NCBI GenBank assembly: GCA_963921425.1
Contig: OY992837.1
Span: 3,941,896-4,005,895 of the forward strand
From: Dryas octopetala
Lineage: Eukaryota; Streptophyta; Magnoliopsida; Rosales; Rosaceae
DNA length: 64,000 nucleotides
Direction: 5' to 3'
Of this stretch, positions 1 through 12,768 are shown in pieces. The position numbers and the translations under genes were made by a program. The stretch's first letter is position 1. Each line of letters opens with the position of its first letter. A model generated the notes under the pieces. That model was not told where the DNA came from. It saw only the letters and a program-made list of their open reading frames with translations, and searched no databases.

Positions 1-1649
1 TCTTCAACATCTTCATCACTATATAACAACTATTCCTCAAACAGATCCTCCAATATCCTTAACACAAGCTCAGCTTCAGTTTCATCTTACACTAGACCAT
101 CCTCCCCCATTTCCCGCTCTCCATCTACAGCAAGACCTTCCACTCCAACCTCTCGCCCAACACTATCACGACCCTCATCTCCTTCTAGAACTCGTACAGT
201 TCCAACCAGCTCTTCCATTGAGAGACCTCGATCAGTGCAAAGCTCAAGGCCCTCCACTCCTAGTTCCAGGCCACAACTTCCTGCCAACTTGAGTTCACCG
301 GCTGCTCGATCAAATTCTCGTCCATCTACACCCACTCGTCGGAGTTCATTGCCGTCTCTGTCTCCAGCATCAAGTCCTTCACCTTCAGCTGGCCGCGTAC
401 TGTCAAATGGACGGAGTTCAGCACCAACATCCCGACCAAGCTCCCCGAGCCCACGTGTCCGTCCCCCACCACAGCCAGTTGTTCCCCATGATTTTCCTCT
501 TGACACACCACCTAACCTTAGAACAACTTTACCAGACAGGCCAATTTCTGCTGGTAGGTCCCGACCAGGTGCTGCTGTCACAGTGAAGGGGAAGTCAGAA
601 ACCCCAGCTGCCGTGGTTGTGCCAAGAAGACAGTCATCACCTATTGTCACAAGGGGAAGATCACTCCCTCCAGAGGCTGGAAGGGGTCGTGTACATGCCA
701 ATGGATACCATGCTGATGTTCCTGAGTCTCGGAGGGCCCCACATACCCCTGATCTGGGCATGCGGAAGCCTGTGAAGGCTTCAACAACACCTACAGAGAG
801 CACTGGATTTGGGAGGAATATCTCAAAGAAATCTCTCGATATGGCTATCCGACATATGGTATGTATACCCTTTCCTTAGCATCATATGAATGAAGTTTCA
901 GGTTGTGACAGAGAAGTCTTTTACCTTAGGATGTCAACAATTTAGATTTCAAACCCACAAATTTTTTGAACTGTTCAAGTATATTATTCTTAGTATTGTC
1001 TTTTTATGAACATCATCGTATTATATTCATACTCATTGTTATGGTGGTGTGAACCTAGATGGCAAAGGTTATACACCATGTGAGCACAAGAAGAGTAGTG
1101 TGTCTAAATCCGTTACTACTAATTCAATAGAAAAAGGATTTAATAATGTTAAATTTACTAAACAATTTTCTATATCTTTGGGGTAACAAGTTTTATTGAT
1201 TTAACAGATTCTAATAATCGAACTGCTCTCTGATGTAGGATATAAGAAATGGAACAGGGAACATTCGCCAACTTCCAGGTAGCACCCTCTTCCCTCAGAG
1301 CATTCGATCAGGCGCTCCTAAGACCCAGCAGTCTGCTCGAGCATCGAGTGCAGCAGCATCTGTCCACTATAATGGAGGCCTACAAACGTGCAGTAATGGA
1401 GTCGTTTCAGAGAATGGGAACAGTATGAATAGGCTTGTTGTAGAAAATGGACGTGAAGCAGAGCGTGGACGATATTCTGCAAAACTGACTGAAGTGGACA
1501 TCTATGAGAGTTCTCGTTATGACGCGTTACTTCTCAAAGAAGACTTGAAGAGTACGAACTGGCTGCACAGTTTGGATGATAAAAATGATCAAGGACCCAT
1601 CTTTGATAATGGATTTGAGTCTCTGCCTGAACCTTTTGGCCTCTTATAA
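1..1649 (+). CDS. Ser/Pro/Arg-rich basic protein, 3' part (5' end outside window)
   Basis: The frame is open from base 1, so the start lies upstream of the window. Two coding exons are visible, 1-858 and 1239-1649, joined by a GTATGT...TGTAG intron in phase 0. The first exon is dominated by short, degenerate repeats of the type RPSSP, RPSTP and SRP, giving a basic, disordered protein. The second exon is less biased and ends in an acidic tail (SLPEPFGLL). This layout matches the plant basic proline-rich family (Arabidopsis At2g40070/At3g09000 type), some members of which have been linked to microtubules; that role is recalled family knowledge, not visible here. No enzymatic motif, membrane segment or signal peptide can be seen. 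The long antisense frame opposite exon 1 is a by-product of the repetitive codons. The exon structure is secure and the function uncertain. Confidence 0.85.
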
Positions 1650-4600
1650 CACCTGAAGTAAGTGTTTTTTATTTATTCTTTAAGTTATATGATTTCCTTA
1701 TATGGATGAATATCACTTAAAACATGAAGAATGAAGAGCGAGAACTAGCTTTTGGCAGTGAAATCAATGGATTTTATTATTGTTGGTCTTCTGTATTTGC
1801 AAATGGCTGTGCGAGTGGTTGCTCAAAGTTTTTAAGTGGAACGAATACAAATTTTATGTATGATTATGTGTCATTTGCCTCTCTAGCATGCCATTACTAG
1901 AAACTCAAAGTGGGGGGAAAGCTTTAACATGAAAAAGAGGGAAGCCTAACAGTAACAGATCTTTGACGAATTGACGATACCAATTCTCAAGCCATGCCTC
2001 CTTGGTCGTTAGAGGCCCAATGAGGACTCAGATTATGGGTTGGCCTAGGGGCCCAAAATTAGTGACTCAGACTGTGGGCTTTCCTAGAGGCTCATCTGAT
2101 TGCTATAAGGTTTTTGTCTTCAATGCCCGGAGCCCACAAGTAGAGGCCCCTTCAATGCCTCTCCAAGGCCAGTCCATCTCAAAGACTCAAATAGAAAACA
2201 CAAGACAACATATTCTCTCTCTTTTGTTTTATCTTATCTTTTTAATTTCAGTATAATCAACTTAAGCAACTAGAATGGACAAAAACTAAGTTTAAAAGGT
2301 CATCAAAGTCAATTTATTATGTTAGTTCATTATCAAAGAAGATGAGGGCTTTGCAGGATCTCTTTTTTGTTTTATCTTTTTAATTTCAGTATAAGCAACT
2401 AGAATGGACAAAAACTAATTTTAAAAGGTCATCAAAGTCAATTTAGCATGTTAGTTCATTATCAAAGAAGATGAGGGCTTTGCAGGAAGAGGGTGTTGAA
2501 TATTAGAGAACTAGAGCTAGAGAAGTCATGACATTGGATCCAGCATTCTAACCAAACTCTCAGGACCACCCAACACTCCAAACTCAATAAAGGAGGGGAC
2601 CTCTTTCTTTTTCTCAACCTTTTCCAATTTATGTGAAAGCAACTCCTGGTTTTGGATGTTACCCATGTATGCCTACATATCACCAGATCAGGAAAAACAG
2701 GCTACAACACTCTAGCTAGAGGGAGGACAAAAATCCACTTGCTTATTCATTTTGCTTTTAATATCCAGTAGTCTTATCAACCGATTAAGGTGACATTTTT
2801 CTTCTGTTTTTTTTTCTCTTAAAAAAAAAAAGTCAAGACCTAACTTCTTGCATCATGCATCTACTTGAAGCCCTCAATTATTAAGATTCTTATTTCTTCC
2901 ATCTTCTATAAAATTCCAAGTCGTGCACTCGTGCTGCGCTATTTTTTCAATCCTGAAGTCCATTATTGTTTAGAAATGTCCATAGACTATGTATATTTCT
3001 TCTTTCTAGAATCCAAAAATATTGCTGTGTAAGAATATTTATACCAATTAAGAAATGAAACATGCATAATTTCAGTATGTAAAAAAAAAAAAACAGATAA
3101 TACTGTAACATTATAATTATAACAGTATTATTTCTTTTTATTTGTGAGGCGCAATAAGTTTCGGTATATTTTGGTAAAATTTGGAATGGGCACCACGTCT
3201 CTGCCATTTTCAAGCTGCACTTTGTCGATTTGTTATGAAGACCATGCAACGCATTACACGTACACCAACCCTCATTCAATTGTATGCATGGCCTCCATAG
3301 CTCTATTTATTAGGTGTAACAAATTTTCCAAGAGAAAAAAACATAATAAATAGTTTTCCAAGTATGGTACATTTTGGGTGTGTTACGAGTTTACTCAGGA
3401 CCGAAAATGATCTTTGTGTCCTTGAATAAGTGTCCTGTGAATTGTGACGTTTGGTGCATAATCTAATCACACGCAACCACCTTAACCAACCCTAATTGTA
3501 TATTTAATTTGTACCTACAATATTGCTTAGTTAATTGTTCAATGCCATGGATGGAGGATGCTTTCAAGGGGTCTAATTTTTCTTTTTTTCTTTTTTCAAT
3601 AAAACAAACACACGTAATGAACACACATGGCCTTTGGCAAAAGCCGCTGACCAAATATTATCATTGGTTTTAATACATCGTTTGAACGACATTAGTGTAT
3701 GATTCACTCTTTATAAATGTCATTGGCTAATTTAATAGATTATGGGTACAACTCAAATGGAACTTGTTTTGTATTCTCCAACAATTAATATAATGCGTTG
3801 GCCAAAAATAAAACAATTAATATAATGCAATGGACAATATGGTGGTATGGCTTATTGCCTTATTGTGCGGACCATCATGCCATTTGAAATTGAGGCTCCT
3901 TCTCCTTTAGAATTTGGAAGGAACTCCATCACGTGAATTTAGTCAAAACCAGGTCGCTTTTCTCTCATTTTTATGACAGAGGGTAACGTGAATTGTGGAT
4001 TTTGCCTTATATTGTTTTATTCAAAGTAAAATCTCAGCATTCCTCCGATTCCACTAGAGTGTAGTAAAACTGAAAAAGGCAAGTGGACAATAAATAAATA
4101 AAGACAATAAATTTAAGTAACTCAAATCTAAAAATATTCTTTATTTAGACAGTCTAATAATATAAGATGTTTATATTGTTAGAAGGTGAATTTGAATATT
4201 TTATTTGACTGATTTTTGTTTCAATGTGTGATTCAGATATAGAGTTTGAAGATATTTACTTATGTAAGATACACATTATAATTTAAGATAATCAATTAGG
4301 TGTAGTGATATTTATCTACACTTTATTAAAAGAGGTCTTAATTTCAAATTATCCTCACCAAAATAGAAAAAATAAAAACTAAAAAAAAGATAGGGTAAAT
4401 TCAAAAAACTACTTTAAGTTTGGGGTCTATTACAAATCGATACCCAAGTTCAAAAATTGGCTTTAAGTTACCTCAACTAAGTGACGGTGGCTCTAAAATA
4501 CCTATGTTGGGTTCTCCATCCATTATTCTATTAAGTGATGATGTGGCAATCCGGTGGATGCCAAATGGCCTAACTAGACTCCCACGTGGCCTGAGATCAT

Positions 4601-4750
4601 GCCATGTAATATACAAAATATTAAAAAGATAAATTAAGCCAATTAGTTAAAAATTAGAAAACTAATAATACTTGGTTGGGTGACCCTTGAATTCCAGATA
4701 GATGGATAGGTGGTCTGTCTAGTAAGTCTAATTTCCAGCTTAAGGCTGAA
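1650..4750. other. Intergenic region with a tandem duplication and a truncated repeat
   Basis: About 3.1 kb separates the 3' end of the Ser/Pro-rich gene from the leader of the LRR kinase. I find no coding exon. It holds a direct duplication at 2218-2488 and an AT-rich stretch. At about 4400-4700 there is transposon-like sequence resembling one arm of a foldback element, with no matching second arm found. Confidence 0.6.
2218..2488. repeat. Imperfect tandem duplication of about 135 bp
   Basis: Copy 1 (about 2218-2359) and copy 2 (about 2360-2488) share TTTTTAATTTCAGTATAA, then a long stretch through AGAATGGACAAAAACTAA, and end in GATGAGGGCTTTGCAGGA. They differ by a few substitutions and a 9-base indel (copy 1 has an extra ATCAACTTA-like segment). 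The copies are directly adjacent, as expected from slippage or unequal exchange. Confidence 0.85.
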
Positions 4751-6383
4751 GAAAGAAGGTGTAGAGAGAAAGAGAGAGACATGGTGGTGAGTTTGGGTAC
4801 AAAGCACAGCAATGAAAGTTAGGAAGGAGGATTATAAAGGAGGCATCATCGAGATCTGCGCGTGTGAAACAACTACGACTACGTTAGCTTCACGAACAAG
4901 CTAAGCTTCACTTACTCACTCATCACTGACTCACTGAGAGCTGAACGTTGTTCTCTACGGTGCTGGCGAATCTCGGAACGGAACCTCTTCTACTTTTCGT
5001 GCTTTTAATCCTTTTAATCTTTTAGCTCTGCGTGTTCGTCAAGAAATGCCGTTAAAGCTCACCCTCAACAAACATTAAACACACTCACACACACACACTC
5101 ACTCACTCTCACTTTGCTCAGCTCCGAGCTCTGCATTTTCTGCTGTTTTCGAGCTTCGCTTTCAGATCGGTCGCCGGAGCTCTAATGGTCCGTCTTCTCT
5201 CTCTTATTCTTCAATATTTCATTTCTTTTTTTGTTCAATTTGTTAGCATTTCAATATTTGATTAATTAATATGCATTATCGTTTTTTCGAATTTTCGGAG
5301 TGTATTTGGTTAATTAAATTGCTATTTTTGTGCGCTAGCTGGGGATTTCGATTCGAGGACATCTAGAACCAAATCTGTAGGTTCTTACAAGTTAGTTTAT
5401 GAAAATGTAGGACAATTGTGAGCTTCGTTGAGGAGAATTTCAGAGATTTGCTTGTTTCAACTTGCAACGATTTCTGTTTGGATGCCGAGAAAATTTAGGA
5501 AATTAAATAACATTTCCGAGGATGAATTAAAATTGCAAGAAAAATTGATGTATCTAACTACTTCTCGTCTGCTCAATTAAGCCTTAGACTGCTAATTTCT
5601 TACTCTGTTTCTTTCCAAGTTATTGAATGGCAGCAAGGATTTCGTTGAACTCATAATTAATTTACTGTCATATAGAAAGTTCTTGCAGTGTGTAATTTTC
5701 GGCGTCTGAAACTTTTTCGTCTCATTGTCATGTCACATTAGTTTATACTTTTGTCACGGTTTTTTTTTTGGTATGTATTGGCTCATGATCTATGTGGCAA
5801 TACAAACAAAAAAACAGTGAAAGTTATTGAACTCTTTTAGGCCATTAACGAAAAATTAAAAAAAAGAAGAAAAAGGGATTCTTTCAGCATTTTGTGTGGT
5901 ATGCTTTAAAGCTTTAGCTTTCTCTTTAGTGAAAAAGAATTTTGCTTTTGCTTTTTTCTTTGTTAATTTTTGTTAACTTTCTATCTGATGACTGTCTCTT
6001 AGATTATATTAAGCTCAATACTTTCTGGTACAGTGGTACTTTCTAACTCTTGAACTTATATTTTTGAGACATGGGTTGGGCAAATTTGTGCCCTTCCCAA
6101 TGTCAACTTTGTATAGATAATAAAATTGCCTTTTCCATTTCCAGATTGCCTTTAGGCTCGTACTGATAGGTAGATGTAGGAATTGATTTTTGGAATCATT
6201 TGAAGAGAATACTCTCCATTTTCTCTACATGTTAAGCCACAGTTATTTACTAGTTTTAGGCTGTAGAAATGATTTAGAGCTAGCAATATTCTGAAACCTT
6301 TGTTATTTTTCAGGGGAGGAAGAACAGCTGAGACCAGTCTCATAGTCTGACTCCTTAACGAATTTCTCAACAAACAATACTAG

Positions 6384-8847
6384 ATGAAGCCACATTTATT
6401 TTGTGCAACACTACTTCTCCTCTTTTTCCTTCGCCGAACTATAGCTGACCTCAATTCAGACAAACAAGCCCTTCTTGACTTTATTTCCCTTGTTCCTCAT
6501 GGCCGAAAAGTTAACTGGGATCCTGCTAACCCAGTCTGCAATTCTTGGGTTGGCATCAATTGTACCTTGGATGGCACTCGTGTGCTTTCTGTCCGACTCC
6601 CAGGTGTTGGACTGTATGGTCCAATTCCAGCAAACACCCTTGGCAAGCTGGATGCTCTCATGATCCTTAGCCTTCGGTCTAACCACCTCAGTGGGGATCT
6701 TCCATCTGATATGTTCTCCCTTCCTTCCTTGCATTACGTATACCTTCAAAACAATAATTTTACAGGTCATATTCCCTCTTCTCTGTCTCCCAAACTCACT
6801 ATGCTTGATTTGTCTTTCAACTCCTTCACTGGCAACATTCCAGCCACAATCCAAAATTTAACACGTCTTACTGGGCTGAACCTCCAGAACAATTCCCTCA
6901 CTGGATCTATTCCTGATATCAACATTCCAAGGCTTGTGCATCTGAATTTGAGCAACAACCACCTTAATGGTTCAATTCCTCCTGCCCTCCAAAAATTCCC
7001 CAATACTTCCTTTGAAGGAAACTTGATGTTATGTGGGCCACCACTAAACCACTGTTCTTTGATCTCCCCCTCACCTTCTCCATCCCCCAATTATGAACCA
7101 CCAGGGCCAACAGTCCCATCAAAACCAGAAAATGGATCCAAGAGGAAACTAAGTAAAGGGGCTATCATTGCCATTGCAAGTGGTGGTTTTGTAGTGTTGT
7201 TCCTCTCAGTTCTGGTGATAGTGGTATGCTGCTTGAAGAAAAAAGAAAGTGGAGGCAGTGCTGTAGTGAAAACAAAAGGCGGAAGGAGTGACCAGCCAAA
7301 GGAGGACTTCGGAAGTGGGGTACAAGAGGCTGAGAAGAACAAGCTGGTTTTCTTTGAAGGAAGTTCTATTAATTTTGATCTTGAGGACTTACTAAGAGCT
7401 TCTGCTGAAGTGCTAGGAAAGGGGAGTTATGGGACTACTTATAAGGCCATCTTGGAGGAGGGAACAACAGTGGTTGTGAAAAGATTGAAAGAAGTGGTGG
7501 TGGGAAAAAGGGAGTTCGAACAGCAAATGGAGAATGCGGGAAGGGTCAGTCAGCACTCAAATGTTGTGCCTCTTCGTGCTTATTACTACTCCAAAGATGA
7601 GAAACTCCTGGTTTATGACTACATTTCAGCCGGCAGCTATTCTGCATTATTGCATGGTATGCTCCTTTTCATATCTTGTTCTTTCTCTTTCTACTTCTAT
7701 GATACTAATTTCCCAAGTAAACAGCTGTAATCTTCTTCAATGAAGCTTTACAACAAATCATCCATAAATGACCAACCTCTTGTATGAAAAAGCAAATAAA
7801 ACCGAAAATGTATGCATTGAGAAAAGGCAGACTTACTTTACCAATGATGACCTTGGTCTGCCATGAAAAATGCCTTGTAAGGAACAGTAAGATTCCTGAG
7901 ATTATAAAAGGAGATATTGGTTACTCAATTATGAATAATATAGTCCATCAATTGGCATATGGTTGCAAGATTCGATTTTCATCTATGAACTCTAGTTTAC
8001 ATGTATATGCATTTATATAGATTCCTTTCTGTTGCAAATACAATGCCATAGCACAAATGGATGCATGAAATCAATTACATAGACATTTAGACTAGTGAAT
8101 TTACTTATTTAAGTGATGAAGATTCCTCTAATGGTGCTTGTAATATGCTATACAAACTAAACTCAGAAGATTAAAAGATATGAGTTCTCCCCCATTATAT
8201 CCTATTTTACAGGAAACAGGGAAAGTGGACAGAACCCACCAGACTGGGAAACCAGATTAAAGATTTCTCTTGGAAGTGCAAGGGGCCTTGCCCATATCCA
8301 TTCTTCTGGTGGAGGCAAATACATCCATGGCAACATCAAGTCCTCCAACATCCTCCTCACCCCAGACTTCAATGGCTGCATCTCAGATTTTGGCCTTGCT
8401 CCCCTCATGAACTTCACAACCATCCCTTCCAGAAGTGTGGGCTACCGAGCTCCCGAGGTGATCGAAGCTAAGAAGTCCTTTCAAAAATCCGATGTCTATA
8501 GTTTCGGTGTTCTGCTCCTTGAGATGCTGACAGGCAAAGCACCAGTCCAATCACCGGGACGTGATGATGTTGTTGATCTTCCAAGGTGGGTGCAGTCTGT
8601 TGTTCGAGAGGAATGGACAGCTGAGGTGTTTGATGTAGATTTAATGAGGCATCAAAATATCGAAGAAGAGTTGGTGCAAATGCTTCAAATAGCAATGGCT
8701 TGCGTGGCAAGGGTGCCGGACATGAGACCGACTATGGAGGAAGTTGTGAGGATGATCGAGGAAATCCGGCCACCAGATTCCGAGAACAGACCATCATCAG
8801 ACGATAACAAGTCCAAGGGCTCAAATACTCGGACCCCAACCCCATGA
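6384..8847 (+). CDS. LRR receptor-like kinase, probable pseudokinase (At5g58300 type)
   Basis: Two exons, 6384-7656 and 8213-8847, encode 635 residues; the intron lies in phase 1 after the codon for His424. In order: a signal peptide (1-21), an N-terminal LRR cap with paired cysteines, about five LRRs (70-205), a Ser/Pro-rich hinge, a transmembrane helix (about 259-283) with a Lys stop-transfer, and a kinase domain from about 335. The glycine loop (GKGSYG, 345-350), the VAIK-type lysine (K366) and DFG (483-485) are present. The catalytic HRD is replaced by HGN (463-465), so phosphotransfer is unlikely. This matches the plant 'probable inactive receptor kinase' group, which acts at the plasma membrane. 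A CT-rich leader (about 4760-5187) appears to be spliced to 6314, placing a 1.1 kb intron in the 5' UTR. The upstream frame has stops, so the ATG at 6384 is well supported. Confidence 0.95.
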
Positions 8848-9493
8848 GTGCCCAGGCCTTGCACAGAGCAGCAATACATGAATCCTTTTCTAATTGTCGT
8901 ATATGCCCAATTGTGTGATTCTTTATAGCCTTGTAGGGTCCTACTGTAACAAAGCTTAGTTTTTCATTTTTCTTAATTCCTTGCGTGATTAGTATAACAT
9001 ATAAATTTCCAAACAATTAAGACTCGAATCATTGAGCAAATCTTAATCTCGTCAGCATTTTAAGATATGTTGATCCTTCAGCACTCCCATGATGTTTTGT
9101 AAACATGATTGCACGTACTTTTAATTAGGAAGATGAGTCATGTGAGGGTTGCTGAAAATTGCAGTTTGTAGGTATAAAGGACTACCAATCATCTGCCACG
9201 TGGATAGCACAAGTCCCACAATGCCAATTGCAAGCCTGGGACTGGGAGGGGATATGGCGTGTTTATTTTTTATTTTTTATTTTTGGTCAATAATCAATAT
9301 AGCGTGTTTGGTATGGATGGGAAGTTGATGAAGAAAACAAGGGAAACATCTACAAAAGTTCAAACAATGCTTATATAGCCAAAATAAAGGCCCACCTTTA
9401 ACCTCTAAAAAGAATAGTATTTCTCACTTCAACAAAAATAGCAGTGAGTTATGCCCCCTGTTCATGGCAATGGTAGAAAGCTAAAAACTGGAG
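8848..9493. other. Convergent intergenic region
   Basis: This spacer lies between the 3' ends of the LRR kinase and the minus-strand coiled-coil gene and should contain both 3' UTRs. It is AT-rich, with a short T/A tract near 9260. I see no further gene or structured repeat. Confidence 0.6.
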
Positions 9494-12400
9494 TTAGTAG
9501 GAACTTCTGTTAACCAAGTCAGCACCGGTAACATAACTAGCAACAAATGACATTAACCGGAAAGGAGCACCAATCAGGGGTGCATCCGTAATTGGCACAG
9601 CATCATTTTTATCATTCTCGGCAGACTGCGACTCTACATCCCGGACTTCATTCTTATCCAATGGAATTTGCACAATTTCACTAGATTGATCGGATACTGG
9701 CAAATTTGGCATTAAACCAGCATGCTGAGAATCCATGTTACCATTACTATGCATCTCCTGCTTGATTGGAACTTCTGGGTAATTCACCTTCTGGCCTGTC
9801 GTAGAAATATCCTCTCCGGGTCTAGACCTGGGATTGATGACACTGGCAGTTTCGGCAGGTAGACCTGTTGTATTTGATTCTGTAGTTGAAGAGAGCTCAT
9901 CTGTTGCACTACGCTGGTCAAGTTCAACACACAACTCGGTCACCTAGAAAAAATCGTAGGGAGTAAAAGAAAATATCAGAGAACTAGTCAACCACATTAC
10001 AAACTTAAAAGTAACAGCTATATATGTTCGGAATACATTGGCATCAAGTGATACTAGTACACATTACTCCTACATAAAACCATGGAGGGAAGCAGCTTTT
10101 TACCTTTTCAACAAGCTCTGCATTTTCTACAATTAATTTCTCAACCAGTGCAACTGCTGCTTCAATCTGAGAGTTCAAATCCTCACGTTCTGAAGCATGC
10201 TAAATTGACACAGAGGATCAGATATTTCTTTTCTTTGGAAAGTATTTGTCAAGAAATCAACAATAGAAAAGAGACCTTTATCAGAAACAACTGAAGATTT
10301 GTAAAATTTTCTCCTGCCAAAACTGGTAGATTTATCACTAGTACATAAATAAAATTTCCAAATGCCATTATAAGAATCTGTTGTTTTATAGACACAAGAA
10401 AACCAAACTAGTATTCCTAATTATGCATAAAGCTGGCAATAAAATTTAAACATCTGGTAAGCAAATAGGAAATAAACCTTTGCAAGTTCGTCTGATGAGC
10501 GAGTAGAGGAGACACTCTCAAGATTCTTAATTTGCAACTGCAGACTAGATAAATTTCCCATCAGCTGTTGGTTTTCTTGTACAAGATTATTCCTGGATTG
10601 GTCCAATTCCAACACCTGCAAAGCTTTGTTTTTAATTTCCATATCAGAAGAAAATACAAAGATTTTCTGTGGACTGCCTGTGACCAGATATTAGGATGTG
10701 CATGAAAAAAGGAAAATGGTCTGACTCAATTCAAACCTATTTTACAGAATCTAAGATCAGCAAAGCAATACTCAAAGTCCTTGGTACTCAATAAAGTAGG
10801 TATGCAAGTTCACACCTTGTAGATCAAAAAGCAATTTAAATTGAAGCCATCAAGTAGATTACTTGGGTCAACCAAGCTACATACCTGTGTTCGTAATCTA
10901 GCAATATCATCCTTCAGAGTTGCTGTCATCTTTTCAACTGAATCCTGTAAGAAACGCATGTTAAGGACAAAATAATTCTCTGCAATAAAATGATAAAGAA
11001 CAAATTTACATATTAATTTATAAATTTTAGATTATCAAATCAATTGTCCCTGGTTTATTTTCAAATTATTTGTTTCTTTTTAGTTTTTACAGACGTAGGA
11101 ACTAAATTCCAACTATTTTTCAGGTGTAAATAACAATGAAGATAATGTAAAATGTTTATGCTCATTGACTGGCCAAATTATTTTCATCTGCAATTACAGT
11201 TTCGAGTTATTAGAATTGTCCGTACCCATACACAGGAAAACCAAAAAGTGATTACCTCCTTTAGAATCCAGGCATCTCTATCTCTCTCAAGATGTTTAAT
11301 CTTTTCCTGTAATTTTTCCTGTGCAATAATGAGCAGTAAGTTTAATATAAGGTTGTATAAAAACCTAAAGCAACCAAGTCCTCTAGTTTGACATTATGTG
11401 TGATATAAGGTTGCATAAAAATCTAAAGCAAGCATGATTATATGCATGCATGCTGGTGAAGAAAATTATGTGAAGATGAACACAATTCAAAACAGCCCTA
11501 TGATCCAACTTAAATCACCTCTTTATGAAGCCAAGAATGTTTTTCACTCTGTAATTGTACAATTTCCATTTGTAGGCCGGCCTGTAAATCACATCTGGTT
11601 AGACAATCCTGAAAAATATGTGGAAGAAGCATACAATTGCAATATGAAATGGGATAGAGCACAATCCTGAATGAATGTGCACCAACTCTTAGTCATCTTG
11701 ACTAAATTTAGATTAGTTTACCTCTTTCTGTATGCGCGAATCATTTTCATCCCGTAATTGTTTTATTGTATCTTCTAAGGAAGCCTGAAGAAGAAATACA
11801 CAAAATCAATATGAAAGGTCAGAAAAATCATACCTGATAAAAAAAAAAAAAGTTCATTGACTCCTTCTCAATCCAGCATCTTAAATTCCAATTAAAATAT
11901 AGTACCTCATTCTGTATGTGTGAATCATTCAAAACTTGAAATTGTTTGATAGTATTCTCTAAGGCAGCCTGTGAAACCAAAAAAGGTCGAAACCAAGTTA
12001 TGATACATCATACATGTTCACTAATCTTTGTTCTACTATCCGCAAAGTTGAAATTTACATTATGTTACCTCTTTCTGTATGTGAAAATCTTTTTCCTTCT
12101 GTAATTGATTGATTTTTTCTTCTAAGGTAGCCTGAAAAATTACGGTTATGTTATGCTCAAGATGTATATGCATATTCAAACTCAGCACAAAAACAGTAAA
12201 ATGTGCGAAACAATTGGATAGAACTTTTGGTGTGCGTTATTCCTGTCCACACCTACCTCTCTTTGGAGCCAATGTCGTTTTTCAGATTCAGCTACTAAGG
12301 ACTGCACAACAAATTTCAAAACAAAAAAAAATGCCAAAATGAATTCAAAAACCACGAAAAGCACAACATAAATGCACGAACACAATGTACATCTCGTAAA

Positions 12401-12768
12401 TTAGCTGATGATCGATCCAATTGAAATTCGAATGCTTAGAGATAAAAAAAAATTAACAACTAAATACTAATTACTAGTAAACGACTCAAATCCGAACTTA
12501 CACATTCTGTGCCATTGGTCTCATTCTCGTGCCTTTTCGGATTCACAACTGCGTCTTGCACAGCATCGGAACCAACATCGGCGGCGGCGGCGGCCTCTGA
12601 AACCTGGCCATTACCGACGACCACGACATGGTCGGAACTAACATCGGCGGCGGCGGAGGACTCAGAAACTTGGCCATTACCGGCAACCTGCACATCCTCG
12701 GCGGCGGCCTCGCCCTGCTTGTTTTTCTTCTTCTTGTTCCTCTTCTTCTTCTTCTTCTCCTCCTCCAT
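9494..12768 (-). CDS. Coiled-coil protein assembled from repeated 63-nt exons
   Basis: Eleven coding exons, read from the minus strand: 12768-12502, 12301-12257, 12131-12069, 11968-11906, 11784-11722, 11581-11519, 11318-11256, 10944-10885, 10615-10478, 10199-10104 and 9943-9494. All junctions are phase 0 with GT/AG borders, giving 456 residues. The N-terminus is a lysine block (MEEEKKKKKRNKKKK) followed by an acidic/Ala-rich segment containing two copies of a GNGQVSE-type unit. The centre is a charged helical rod. Exons 3-7 are each exactly 63 nt (21 residues, three heptads) and clearly related, for example ATLEEKINQLQKEKDFHIQKE; the 45-nt exon 2 is a shortened relative. The C-terminus is a low-complexity linker and a conserved-looking tail (FRLMSFVASYVTGADL). 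I do not recognise a named family. The rod suggests a scaffold or tether, and the tail might contact membrane, but both are inference. Confidence 0.88.
11256..12301 (-). repeat. Array of six homologous mini-exons (one 45 nt, five 63 nt)
   Basis: Exons at 12257-12301 (45 nt), 12069-12131, 11906-11968, 11722-11784, 11519-11581 and 11256-11318 (63 nt each) encode related peptides sharing a pattern like A-x-L-E-x-x-I-x-Q-L-x-x-E-x-x-x-x-I-Q-K-E. Each is followed on the coding strand by GAG|GT and four are preceded by CAG|GC. Identical lengths and shared phase 0 borders point to repeated duplication of one exon with flanking intron. Confidence 0.85.

Noticed and set aside
87..803. 238-codon frame on the minus strand opposite the Ser/Pro-rich exon
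   Set aside because: It mirrors the repetitive TCN/CCN codons of the true exon; the product is low complexity (Gly/Glu/Arg/Val) and the + strand frame splices correctly into a second exon.
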